Source: CAZQXD01 sp964597315 (GTDB lineage Bacteria > Pseudomonadota > Gammaproteobacteria > Competibacterales > Competibacteraceae). Taken from it: 51,628 nt of DNA. How positions within the stretch are numbered: the stretch's first letter is position 1; every line of letters starts with the position of its first letter. Below the pieces are notes generated by a model. It was given only the letters and a program-made list of their open reading frames with translations. It did not search any database and was not told the DNA's origin. Below are positions 27,317-36,551 of this stretch, piece after piece. The position numbers and the translations under genes are program-made. The DNA is taken from NCBI GenBank assembly GCA_964597315.1, contig CAZQXD010000028.1, positions 1-51,628 of the forward strand, given 5' to 3'.

Positions 27317-29236
27317 ATGGTCGATATCTTTCGCACGGCAACCTCCGGATTGCTGGCCTCCCAACGCAGCCTGGCCACCACCGGACACAACATCGCCAAC
27401 GTCAACGATCCAGATTTCACCCGCCAGCGGGTGGAACTGGCCGCCGCCACGCCCCAGTTGCAGGGCAGTGGTTACGTGGGCCGGGGCGTGCGGGTAACAG
27501 GCATCCGCCGGATTTACGACGAGTTTCTCAACGTCCAGGTGCGTACCCATACCGCCGGCGTGGGCCAGTTGGAGATCGTCAGCAGCCTCACCCGGCAACT
27601 GGGCAGCCTGGTGGGAGACCCCAGCGCCAGCCTGTCCCCAGCCATGCAGCGGTTTTTTGACGCCGCCCAGGGCCTGGCCAACGATCCAGGCTCGACCCCG
27701 GCCCGGCGGGTGCTGCTCAGCGAGGCCGAGTCCCTGGCCGCCCGGTTCCGGGACATGAACGACCAGATGAATGCCCTGCGGGAGAACGTCAACAACGGCC
27801 TGAGCAGCACGGTGACCGAGATCAACGGCCTGGCCGAGGCCATCGCCGCCGCCAACCAGGATATTGTGCTGGCCTCGGGCCAGGCCGGCGGCGGCCCCGC
27901 CTCCCAGCCCAACGACCTGTTGGATCATCGGGATGGGTTGTTACGGGAACTGGCCGCCAAGGTAGAGGTGCAGACCGTGGAGCAGTCGGACGGCTCCCTG
28001 GCGGTGTTCGTGGGTTCCGGCCAGGCCCTGGTGGTGGGGAGTGAGTTTAAAAACTTGATCATCGGCCGCTCGCCCTATGATCCCCAGGACCTCACCCTGC
28101 GTGTGGAGGGGCAGAACCCGTACACTAATCTGTCGTCCGAACTGACCGGTGGCCGGATCGGCGGCTATCTGGCCTTCCGCCGGGACGTGCTGGACCCGGC
28201 CCAGAGTACCCTGGGGCTGCTGGCCACGGGGTTTGGGGAGACCTTCAATGCCCAGCATGCCCTGGGCATGGACCAGGAAGGGGAACTGGGCGAGGCGTTT
28301 TTCGTCACCGAAGCCCCACGGGTGTTGCCCCACGCCGGCAATGCCTCCACCCAGGACAACGTGACCGCCGTCATCACCGACGTCGAGGCTTTGCAGCGCT
28401 CCGATTATGAGTTGAGCTACAACGGCGTCAGCTATGTACTTAGTCGGCTGTCCGACGCCACCGATCAGGTGTTGGGGGGGGCGGGGACCTATACTGTGGA
28501 CGGCCTGGAAATCAATATTGGCGGCGGCACGCCCACGACCGGGGACCGGTTCCTGATCCAGCCCGCTCGCAACGGCGCCCACGGTTTTGGCGTCGCCATT
28601 CAAGACACCCGGGACGTGGCCGCCGCCGTGCCGGTGCGCTCTCAAATGGCCCTGTCCAATACCGGGTCCGGGGTTATCTCCTCCGGTCGGGTGGCGGACC
28701 CAGCCGACCCAGCCTTGCGCAACACCGTGCAGATTACCTTCAACGATCCGTCCGATACCTTCGACCTGGTGGATCTGGACGACCCCGCCAATAACCTGAC
28801 CGGCCAGCCCTATCTGCCGGGCCAGACCCTAACCGTCAATGGCTGGGAGCTGGAGATCGGCGGCAGCCCGGACCCCGGAGACAGTTTCCAAGTGTCCGAC
28901 AACAGCAACGGCATCGGTGACAACCGCAATGCCCTGGCCCTGGCGGAGTTGCAGAAGGTCGCCAGCCTGTTGGGGGGCAGTAGCGATTACCAGGGCCTGT
29001 ACAGTCAACTGGTGGCCGAGGTGGGCACCCAGGGCAGCCGGATCGACAGCAGCCTCGATGCCCAGCAGGTGCTGCTGGACCGGGTGACTCAGGACCGGGA
29101 CGCGGTATCGGCGGTAAACCTGGACGAGGAGGCCGCTGACCTGATGCGGTTTCAACAGACCTACGACGCCTCGGCCCAGTTGATCCGGGTGGCTGACAGT
29201 CTGTTTCGGACCATTCTCGACGCGGTAAGGAGTTAG
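27317..29236 (+). CDS. flgK: Hook-filament junction protein FlgK
   Basis: 639 residues. N-terminal MVDIFRTATSGLLASQRSL and HNIANVNDPDFTRQRVEL, C-terminal AVNLDEEAADLMRFQQTYDASAQLIRVADSLF. First junction protein between hook and filament. The central domain is large and acidic. Confidence 0.96.
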   Translation: MVDIFRTATSGLLASQRSLATTGHNIANVNDPDFTRQRVELAAATPQLQGSGYVGRGVRVTGIRRIYDEFLNVQVRTHTAGVGQLEIVSSLTRQLGSLVGDPSASLSPAMQRFFDAAQGLANDPGSTPARRVLLSEAESLAARFRDMNDQMNALRENVNNGLSSTVTEINGLAEAIAAANQDIVLASGQAGGGPASQPNDLLDHRDGLLRELAAKVEVQTVEQSDGSLAVFVGSGQALVVGSEFKNLIIGRSPYDPQDLTLRVEGQNPYTNLSSELTGGRIGGYLAFRRDVLDPAQSTLGLLATGFGETFNAQHALGMDQEGELGEAFFVTEAPRVLPHAGNASTQDNVTAVITDVEALQRSDYELSYNGVSYVLSRLSDATDQVLGGAGTYTVDGLEINIGGGTPTTGDRFLIQPARNGAHGFGVAIQDTRDVAAAVPVRSQMALSNTGSGVISSGRVADPADPALRNTVQITFNDPSDTFDLVDLDDPANNLTGQPYLPGQTLTVNGWELEIGGSPDPGDSFQVSDNSNGIGDNRNALALAELQKVASLLGGSSDYQGLYSQLVAEVGTQGSRIDSSLDAQQVLLDRVTQDRDAVSAVNLDEEAADLMRFQQTYDASAQLIRVADSLFRTILDAVRS

Positions 29237-29238
29237 GC

Positions 29239-30450
29239 ATGCGGATTTCCACCAATCAGATCCATAACCAGGGTCTGCGGGCCATGGTCGATCATCAAGT
29301 GGCCATCTCCAAGACCCAGCAGCAACTGGCCACTGGCCGTCGCTTGCTCAATCCCGCCGACAACCCAGCAGCCAGCGCCCGCTTGTTGCAAGTGCGCGAG
29401 GAAATCGCCACCACCGAGCAGTATCAGACCAACATCACCCTGGCCACCGGTCGGCTGGGCCTGGAGGACAGCACCCTAGGAGCAGCCGGAGATATTCTGC
29501 AACGGGTCCGGGAGCTGACGGTACAAGCCAACAACGCCCCTCTGGACGATCCAGACCGGAGGGCCATTGCCCAGGAAGTCCGCCAGCTCACCGATGCGCT
29601 GCGGGATGTGGCCAACACCAAGGACGGCCAGGGGGATTATCTGTTCGCTGGCTACCAGACTCATACCCAGCCCTTCGTGGCGGACGGCAAAGAAGCCGTG
29701 GTGTATCGGGGCGATCAGGGCCAGCGGGTATTACAGGTGGGGGCCAGCCGCCAGGTGGCGGTGGGTGACAACGGCGCCGAAGTGTTCATGCAACTTCCCA
29801 ACGGCCTGGGCAGCTACGAGGCTGAGGCGGGGTCGGGCAATACCGGTACCGGCGCGGTGACCATCGCCGCCGCCGAGGACCCCACCGCCATCGGTCCGGG
29901 TGAGTTCGAAATCCGTTTTACAGGCGCCGCCAGCTTTGATGTGGTGCGGGTTCAGGGTAGCAACGAAATCGTCCTTGCCGCGGGCCAGCCCTACACCTCG
30001 GGCCAGCCCATCGACGTGGCGGGCCTGAAGATAGCCATCGACGGCGCCCCCGCCGGAGGCGACAGCTTCACCCTGAGCCAGACCTCCCACCAAGGCATTT
30101 TCCCGACCCTGGAGACTCTGATCGAGTCCCTGGAAACCCCCCTGACCGGCAATCCCGAGGCCACCGAGCAGTTCCACCAGGCCATGGCTACGACCTTGGA
30201 CGACCTGGATCTCGGCATTAATCACTTGTCCGAGGTGCGGGGCCGGATCGGCGCCCGGCTCAATGCCCTGGACGCCCAGCGGGAAGCCAACACTGTGTTT
30301 ATCACCCGCATGGAGACCGTGGTCAACGATATCGATGCTGTGGACTACGCCCAGGAGGCCGTACGCCTCAATGAGCAACTGCTGGGCTTACAGGCTGCCC
30401 AGCAATCCTTCGCTCGCATCCAGGGACTGTCCCTGTTCAATTACCTGTAA
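29239..30450 (+). CDS. flgL: Hook-filament junction protein FlgL
   Basis: 403 residues. MRISTNQIHNQGLRAMVDHQ, TGRRLLNPADNPAASARLLQ and the flagellin-like C-terminus AVRLNEQLLGLQAAQQSFARIQGLSLFNYL are the hallmarks. It starts 2 bases after flgK. Confidence 0.96.
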   Translation: MRISTNQIHNQGLRAMVDHQVAISKTQQQLATGRRLLNPADNPAASARLLQVREEIATTEQYQTNITLATGRLGLEDSTLGAAGDILQRVRELTVQANNAPLDDPDRRAIAQEVRQLTDALRDVANTKDGQGDYLFAGYQTHTQPFVADGKEAVVYRGDQGQRVLQVGASRQVAVGDNGAEVFMQLPNGLGSYEAEAGSGNTGTGAVTIAAAEDPTAIGPGEFEIRFTGAASFDVVRVQGSNEIVLAAGQPYTSGQPIDVAGLKIAIDGAPAGGDSFTLSQTSHQGIFPTLETLIESLETPLTGNPEATEQFHQAMATTLDDLDLGINHLSEVRGRIGARLNALDAQREANTVFITRMETVVNDIDAVDYAQEAVRLNEQLLGLQAAQQSFARIQGLSLFNYL

Positions 30451-30462
30451 AGGCGACGCCTC

Positions 30463-31080
30463 ATGTTTTACAAAACGGCACAGGAGAATTTCTGGTCAGG
30501 GGAGTTTGGCAGCGATTACGCCCGCCGCAATCGGGGCGCCGCCCTGGAAGCCGCCAATCTGGCCCTGTTCGCCCGCCTGTTGCGATCCGCCCGGGGGGTG
30601 CGCTCGGTCATCGAGTTCGGCGCCAATATCGGCCTGAACCTCAAGGCCCTGGCCCGGCTGCTGCCGGAGGCGGAATTGGCTGGCGTGGAGATTAACCCCA
30701 CCGTCGCCGCCGAGCTGAGCGCCTGGGGCGGGGCGGCGGTGTTTCGACAGTCGTTCCTGGACTTCGTGCCGGAGCGGCGCTGGGACCTAGTGCTGGCCAA
30801 GGGGGTGTTGATCCATGTGGAGCCGGATTCCCTACCCCTGGTCTACGCCGCCCTGCACCGGTCCGCCGGCCGCTATATCCTGCTGGCCGAGTACTACAAC
30901 CCCACCCCCGTGGCAGTGGCCTATCGGGGCCACGATAACCGGTTGTTCAAGCGGGATTTCGCTGGTGATCTACTGGATCGGTTCCCGGATTTATCCCTAG
31001 TGGACTACGGCTTCGCCTACCACCGGGACGCTAACTTTCCCCAGGACGACCTGAACTGGTTCTTGTTGGAGAAGGGCTGA
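30463..31080 (+). CDS. Pseudaminic acid biosynthesis-associated methylase
   Basis: 205 residues. A class I SAM-dependent methyltransferase with motif I VIEFGANIGLNLKAL (48-62), then GVEINPTVAAEL and a late YYNPTPVAVAYRGHDNRLFKRDFAGDL, which fit the family found with pseudaminic or related nonulosonic acid genes that decorate flagellin. It lies 12 bases after flgL and 8 bases before the TPR-glycosyltransferase gene, so it is likely cotranscribed. Its substrate is a sugar or sugar precursor by family inference. Confidence 0.88.
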   Translation: MFYKTAQENFWSGEFGSDYARRNRGAALEAANLALFARLLRSARGVRSVIEFGANIGLNLKALARLLPEAELAGVEINPTVAAELSAWGGAAVFRQSFLDFVPERRWDLVLAKGVLIHVEPDSLPLVYAALHRSAGRYILLAEYYNPTPVAVAYRGHDNRLFKRDFAGDLLDRFPDLSLVDYGFAYHRDANFPQDDLNWFLLEKG

Positions 31081-31088
31081 AATAGACC

Positions 31089-34000
31089 ATGAATAAAGTC
31101 GATCACTGGTTCAACCGGGCCTATACCGCCCACCAGGCGGGCAATCTGGCCGCCGCCGAGCCGCTCTACCGAAAGATTCTCCGCAAGAAAACCACCGACC
31201 CGGAGACGCTGTTTTTACTGGGTTCCCTGAAGTCTCAACAGGGCCGCCACGACGAGGCCGAGGGTTTGCTGCGCCGGGCGCTGGTCTTGCGCCCGGACTC
31301 TCACGAGACCCTCAACAATTTGGCCCTGGCCTTACGGGAACAAGGGCGGCCTGAGCAGGCCGAGTTGCTGTTCCGACGCGCTCTGGAACTGAAGCCGGAT
31401 TATGCAGTGGCTCACAACAACCTGGCCGGAACCCTGGGCGGGTTGGGTCAGATTGAGTCCGCCGTGGCCAGTTACCGGCGCGCTTTGGAGCTGGACCCGG
31501 ACTATGCTGACGCCCATTATAATCTGGGCCTGCTACTGCAAAAGCAGGACCGCTTCACCGAAGCCTTGGAGAGCTTCCAGCGGGCCTTGACTATCCGCCC
31601 GGACCATGCCCAGACCTATAACGATCTGGGGTCCTCCCACAAGGGCCTGGGCCAATTTGACGAGGCCGTGGACTGTTTCCGCACGGCCATCCGCCTGCAA
31701 CCCAGCCTGGCCAAGGCCCACAACAATCTGGGTTCCATCCTCCAGGAACTGGGCGAGCTGGAGCCGGCCTTGGCCAGTTACCGCAAGGCCCTGGAGCTGG
31801 CCCCGGGAACGGTGGATACCTATTGGAACACCGCCTATTTATGGCTGTCCCTGGGAGAGCTGGCCAAAGGCTGGGAGGCTTTCGAGTGGCGCTGGCGGCG
31901 CAACCCCATCCTCAAGAAGCTGCCGTTCCCTGAATGGGACGGCGCCCCCCTGGCGGGCAAGACCATCCTGGTCTACGCCGAGCAGGGTCTGGGGGACGAG
32001 ATCCTGTTCGCCTCCTGTATCCCGGACCTGATCGACCAGGCGGAGCATGTCATCATCGAGTGCGAGGCGCGGCTGGCCATGCTCTATGCCCGTTCCTTCC
32101 CCACCGCCACGGTACGGGGCGCCCCTCGGCGGGACGATCACGGCTGGCTGGCCACAACGCCCGCCGCCCACGTCCAGGCGCCGGTGGGGGGGCTGCCGCG
32201 GTTTCTGCGCCCGGACCTGGCCAGCTTTCCGAAGCGGCGGGCCTATCTCTACGCCGACCCGGAGCGGGTGGCGTATTGGCGGCGCTGGCTGTCTGAACTA
32301 GGGCCGGGGCTGAACGTGGGGTTTTGCTGGCGTAGCGGTCTGACCACGGGGGAACGCTATAAAAACTATCCGGTCCTGGAGCAGTGCGCCGGGTTGCTCG
32401 GGACGCCGGGGACGCGGTTTATCAATCTGCAATACGACGACTGCGCCGCCGAACTGGCCCAGGTGCGGGAGCGGTACGGGGTAGAGATCGTGCAACCCGA
32501 CGGTATCGACCTGCGCAACGACCAGGATGAATTAGCCGCCCTGCTCACTGCCCTAGATCTGACCCTGTCCGCCGGCACCGCCGTGGCCGAGTTGGCTGGT
32601 GCCCTGGGGGTGCCGGTATGGCGGCTAGATCCGGGAGTGGTGTGGATACGCCTGGGCACCGATCACATGCCCTGGCATCCTTCCATGAGGGTATTCAGTA
32701 AAACCAGTCCCCGAGAGGGTTGGGAACCGCTGCTGGCCCAGGTGGCCGAAGCCCTGGCGGCCCTGCGCCCCGCCGATCTAGTCCCCTGCCCGGAACCGCC
32801 CGTGGCGGCCCCGGCCCTGAGTCCGGTTCAAATTGGCAACCTCCTGGCGGTGGCCCTGAACGCCTTTGCCGCCGAGCAGCCGGAAACCGTCAAACAGCTA
32901 TGTCAGCGGGTGCTGGAGGCCGGCCCCCGGACGGCGGATGCCTGGCATCTGCTGGGTCTGGCCGAGCAGCGCCTAGAACACCCGGAGGCGGCCCTGGAGG
33001 CACTGAACCGGGCCGCCGACCTGAAACCCCAGGAAGCCTCTATCTATTGCAACCGCGGCTCCCTGTGGCAGTCCCTAGGGCGGTTGGGGGAGGCGGTGGC
33101 CGACTATCACCAGGCCGTGGCCTTGAACCCGGATTTTTACGAGGCCCAATTGTATCTGGGCACGGCGCTCCTGGAGCAGGGGAAGGCGGCGGAGGCCGAG
33201 GGTCCATGTCGCGCCGCCCTGACCCTGAGTCCCACCAAACCAGCGGCCCACGACGCCCTAGGCTTGGTGCTGCGCGCCCTGGGTCGGCCCGATCAGGCCG
33301 AGGCGGCCCATCGCCAGGCCCTGGCCCTAGCCCCTGGCCATGTACCGGCCTGGATCAATCTGGGCAACGTTATGGACGCCCAGGACCGGCCCGAGGACGC
33401 CGAAGCGTGCTATCGTCAGGCACTGACCCTGCAAGGGGAGTCCCCCGATGCCCTGCTCAACCTGGGTCGGCTGCTGCGTCATCGGGGACAATTGGCTGCG
33501 GCCGAGGGTCTGCTGCGCCAGGCCCTGGCCCTGCGCCCCGGCCATCCAGAAACCCTCAACCAACTCGGCAACGCCCTACGGGACCAGGGCCGGGCGATGG
33601 CGGCGGCGGACTGCTGCCGCCAAGTTCTGGAGAGCGTGCCCGACGATCCCCGGAGTCATTGGAATTTAGCCCTGGCCTTGTTGCAGGCTGGCGACCTGGA
33701 AGCGGGCTGGGCGGAATACCGCTGGCGTTGGCGGGGAGGCATCCAGAGTTCCTGTCCCTATCCTTACCCGGACTGGGACGGTGGCCCCCTCCAAGGCCAC
33801 CTGCTGGTCTACGCCGAGCAGGGCTTGGGCGATGAGATTTTATTCGCCTCCTGTTTGCCGGAACTGCTGGCCGACGGTCCCTCTTGCGTGGTGGAGTGCG
33901 ACCCACGCCTGACCGGGCTATTCCGCCGGGCCTTTCCCCAAGCCACAGTAGTGGGCGGACGCCGGGATCGGGACGACTGGGACAGCGTCGCTCCAGGCAT

Positions 34001-35276
34001 CACGGCGCGATTGGCGGCTGGGGATCTGCCGGGCCGGTATCGCGCCAGTCTGGAGGACTTCCCAAAGCGGGCCGCCTATCTGGCCGCCGATGCCGACCGG
34101 GCTGCGGACTGGACGCGGCGTCTGGCCGGGCTAGGGGAGGGCCTAAAAGTGGGTATCGCCTGGCGCAGCCGCTTGCATGGAGGGGAGCGGTACCGCCACT
34201 ACAGCCGCCTGGAGCAGTGGGGGGCGGTGCTGGCCGTTCCAGGCTCGCAGTTCGTGAATCTTCAGTATGACGACTGCGCCGCCGAACTGGCCATCGCCCG
34301 GGAGCGGTTCGGGGTGAAGATCGCGGATTTCGATGATCTGGATCGGTTTAACGACTTGGAGGGCCTGGCGGCCTTGATCGCCGGCCTGGATCTGGTGATC
34401 GCCGCTGGCACTGCTGTGGCCGAGCTGGCCGCCGCCCTGGGCGTGCCGGTGTGGCGACTGGACGCGGGGCCGGTGTGGACCTCCCTGGGCGCCAAGGACA
34501 TGCCCTGGCACCCGTCCATGAGGCTGTTTTGCAAAGACGGTCCCGAACAGCCCTGGGAACCCCTGCTGGAGCGGGTGGCCGCCGAACTGCGCCGGGCCGT
34601 GTCCGGTACGGAGGAGGGGGGGGATGAAACCCTGGCTTGCTGTCGGCACGGGCTGATGTTGTTCGACCCCGCCCAGGGTCCGGCGGGTCCGGCCCTGGCT
34701 CGGGATGGGGATTATGCCGGGGTCGAAGCGGACTGGTTGGTTTCCTTGCTCAAGCCCGGCCAGGTGGTGGTGGAAACCGACGCCGGAGAGGGCGCCCATA
34801 CCCTGGCCCTGGCCCAGGTGGTGGGTGATGACGGCCTGGTGCTGGCCTTCGAGACCCGGCGCCGGTTCCATGAGCGGCTGTGCGCCAATCTGGCACTGAA
34901 CCAACTCCAGCGGGTGCTGCCTCTGCGCCAGGTGCTGGGCGAGGGAGAGGGCAGCGTTGCCGACCCGGATCGACCGACCGGGGAAGGGTCTATCGACCGT
35001 TGGTTGGGCCGTCGCGGGCTGGAGCGGGTGAGCTTGGATAGCCTAGAACTGCCCCGTTGCGATTTGCTGGTGATCGGCGGGGAAACGGTGGCGGCGGTGT
35101 TGCGGGGTGGCGTCCGCACCCTGGCCGCGTATAAGCCGCTAATCTATATCCGCGGGAGCGCCAGGGCCGATGATCCGGTTTTAATGGGCGCGTTGGAAGC
35201 GTCGGGCTATGCCCCGCAACACGCGGCCATGAGCCGAGATGAGACGCTGGGGGTGCTGGCCCTGCCCGTGGTCTGA
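31089..35276 (+). CDS. Bimodular TPR-glycosyltransferase with FkbM-like methyltransferase end
   Basis: 1395 residues. Residues 1-260 hold about seven TPRs; 262-555 a GT-B-like block (VYAEQGLGDEILFASC at 295-310, NLQYDDCAAELA at 447-458, SAGTAVAELAGALGVPVW about 494-511, MPWHPSMR at 527-534). The layout repeats: TPRs 590-865, and a second block 870-1165 with the same motifs (907-922, 1058-1069, 1105-1122, 1138-1145). Residues 1185-1395 resemble an FkbM-type methyltransferase, with a degenerate SAM motif VVETDAGEGAHTLALA. No signal peptide. TPR-glycosyltransferases modify flagellin in some gammaproteobacteria; position after flgL favours that role here. Confidence 0.85.
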   Translation: MNKVDHWFNRAYTAHQAGNLAAAEPLYRKILRKKTTDPETLFLLGSLKSQQGRHDEAEGLLRRALVLRPDSHETLNNLALALREQGRPEQAELLFRRALELKPDYAVAHNNLAGTLGGLGQIESAVASYRRALELDPDYADAHYNLGLLLQKQDRFTEALESFQRALTIRPDHAQTYNDLGSSHKGLGQFDEAVDCFRTAIRLQPSLAKAHNNLGSILQELGELEPALASYRKALELAPGTVDTYWNTAYLWLSLGELAKGWEAFEWRWRRNPILKKLPFPEWDGAPLAGKTILVYAEQGLGDEILFASCIPDLIDQAEHVIIECEARLAMLYARSFPTATVRGAPRRDDHGWLATTPAAHVQAPVGGLPRFLRPDLASFPKRRAYLYADPERVAYWRRWLSELGPGLNVGFCWRSGLTTGERYKNYPVLEQCAGLLGTPGTRFINLQYDDCAAELAQVRERYGVEIVQPDGIDLRNDQDELAALLTALDLTLSAGTAVAELAGALGVPVWRLDPGVVWIRLGTDHMPWHPSMRVFSKTSPREGWEPLLAQVAEALAALRPADLVPCPEPPVAAPALSPVQIGNLLAVALNAFAAEQPETVKQLCQRVLEAGPRTADAWHLLGLAEQRLEHPEAALEALNRAADLKPQEASIYCNRGSLWQSLGRLGEAVADYHQAVALNPDFYEAQLYLGTALLEQGKAAEAEGPCRAALTLSPTKPAAHDALGLVLRALGRPDQAEAAHRQALALAPGHVPAWINLGNVMDAQDRPEDAEACYRQALTLQGESPDALLNLGRLLRHRGQLAAAEGLLRQALALRPGHPETLNQLGNALRDQGRAMAAADCCRQVLESVPDDPRSHWNLALALLQAGDLEAGWAEYRWRWRGGIQSSCPYPYPDWDGGPLQGHLLVYAEQGLGDEILFASCLPELLADGPSCVVECDPRLTGLFRRAFPQATVVGGRRDRDDWDSVAPGITARLAAGDLPGRYRASLEDFPKRAAYLAADADRAADWTRRLAGLGEGLKVGIAWRSRLHGGERYRHYSRLEQWGAVLAVPGSQFVNLQYDDCAAELAIARERFGVKIADFDDLDRFNDLEGLAALIAGLDLVIAAGTAVAELAAALGVPVWRLDAGPVWTSLGAKDMPWHPSMRLFCKDGPEQPWEPLLERVAAELRRAVSGTEEGGDETLACCRHGLMLFDPAQGPAGPALARDGDYAGVEADWLVSLLKPGQVVVETDAGEGAHTLALAQVVGDDGLVLAFETRRRFHERLCANLALNQLQRVLPLRQVLGEGEGSVADPDRPTGEGSIDRWLGRRGLERVSLDSLELPRCDLLVIGGETVAAVLRGGVRTLAAYKPLIYIRGSARADDPVLMGALEASGYAPQHAAMSRDETLGVLALPVV

Positions 35277-35728
35277 GCGCCGCCATTTAGCTATCCAGGA
35301 GATACCCGGACGGGCAGGGCGGGCGATATGCCCTGCCAGCGCAAGCCAATCTTTCTTTACCTTCGCTATACTCCCACCTCAATCTTGCCCACATATACTG
35401 TCGGTAGTAGCTATTCCGCTTAAGAATCAGCGCCTTTGGCTGCTTCCGCCACTGTTTCGCCATGAGATCGATTTGATTCAAAAAGGGTTGAGTGACCATC
35501 GGCCATGGGCGGCGCGAGTTGCCTGCTAGGGTCCTAAGTAATCTCGGCAGAAGAAAGGACCGGAATTTTGCGGTTATTGCTGGGTTGTTCTCAATGGCTT
35601 TATGCACCGTATCCAATTGGCCGGAAACGCTGGAAAGTATGTGCGCTGGATTGCCTTGACCTTCATCCTGTTCCAAGGTGGTGGGATGGACGTAGCCTAT
35701 TGCGAACAAAACCGACAGGAGAGTTTTT
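35277..35728. other. AT-richer spacer before the hydroxybutyrate genes
   Basis: About 450 bases. A leftward frame (35287 to about 35700) reads protein-like stretches such as HILSSVSGQLDTVHKAIENN and RNSYYRQYMWARLRWEY, but has no usable start and continues antisense into the next gene. It may be a gene remnant. AGGAG before 35729 is the ribosome-binding site of the next gene. Confidence 0.45.
35313..35337 (+). terminator. Possible terminator after flagellar operon
   Basis: An 8-bp stem GGCAGGGC / GCCCTGCC with a 9-base loop, 37 bases after the stop. The following sequence is only mildly T-rich (TCTTTCTTT, 16 bases later), so termination may be weak. Confidence 0.45.
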
Positions 35729-36511
35729 ATGAATGCTGGCAAAAATGCCTTGATAACCGGTTCTTCAAGCGGTATAGGTCTCGGTATCGCGGAGGAGTTC
35801 GCTCGCGCGGGAATGAATATCGTACTCAACGGCATTGAAAAACCTGATGAGGTCGAAGAGTTGCGGGAGCGTCTCGCCAAAGAAAACAACGTGCGCGTGC
35901 TTTACAGTTCAGCGAATATGATGATTCCTGAAGAAATACGCCATATGATGGCGATGGCGGAAGCCGAATTGGGGTGTGTTGATATTCTCGTCAATAATGC
36001 GGGTATACAGTTTGTGTCGCCAGTCGAGGAGTTTCCAGAAGATAAATGGAACGCGATTATCGCAATCAATATGTCTTCCGGGTTTCATACTATAAAAGCC
36101 GCGTTGCCGGGGATGAAAAAACGGAACTGGGGCCGAATTTTGAACATCGCGTCGGCCCATGGTCTGGTTGCTTCGCCTTTTAAATCAGCCTATGTCACCG
36201 CCAAGCATGGTGTGGTTGGATTAACCAAAACAATCGCGCTCGAAGTGGCGCGGGACGGTATAACGGTTAACGCCATATGCCCAGGTTACGTTTGGACGCC
36301 ACTGGTGGAAAAACAGATTCCAGATACGGCCCAAGCACGGGGCATTACGGAAGAAGAAGTGATTAACAACGTTCTCCTGACGGCCCAACCGACGAGGAAC
36401 TTTGTTTCGATCAAGCAATTGGGCGCATTGGCGCTATTTCTGTGTTCCGATGATGCCGCGTCAATCACTGGCGCTGCTTTACCCGTAGATGGGGGTTGGA
36501 CGTCGCAATAG
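35729..36511 (+). CDS. bdhA: 3-hydroxybutyrate dehydrogenase
   Basis: 260 residues, short-chain dehydrogenase. It oxidises D-3-hydroxybutyrate to acetoacetate with NAD. Cofactor motif GSSSGIG at 11-17, NNAG at 89-92, and catalytic S142, Y155, K159 (SAYVTAKHG). The C-terminal substrate-side block VWTPLVEKQIPDTAQ is typical of the hydroxybutyrate subfamily. AGGAGAG precedes the ATG. Base composition is distinctly lower in GC than the flagellar region. The CoA transferase 40 bases downstream would activate the acetoacetate. Confidence 0.93.
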   Translation: MNAGKNALITGSSSGIGLGIAEEFARAGMNIVLNGIEKPDEVEELRERLAKENNVRVLYSSANMMIPEEIRHMMAMAEAELGCVDILVNNAGIQFVSPVEEFPEDKWNAIIAINMSSGFHTIKAALPGMKKRNWGRILNIASAHGLVASPFKSAYVTAKHGVVGLTKTIALEVARDGITVNAICPGYVWTPLVEKQIPDTAQARGITEEEVINNVLLTAQPTRNFVSIKQLGALALFLCSDDAASITGAALPVDGGWTSQ

Positions 36512-36551
36512 TGAACAACCAGGCGTCACGTTTCAAAATATGGGGATTGGT

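Noticed and set aside
32720..33835. 371-residue rightward frame inside the TPR-glycosyltransferase gene
   Set aside because: Out-of-frame reading made of G, P and R runs; the main frame holds all recognisable motifs.
31089..35276. Repeated DNA segments as a mobile or assembly duplication
   Set aside because: The two halves share motifs at protein level but differ widely in DNA, so it is an old internal duplication rather than a recent copy or assembly fault.
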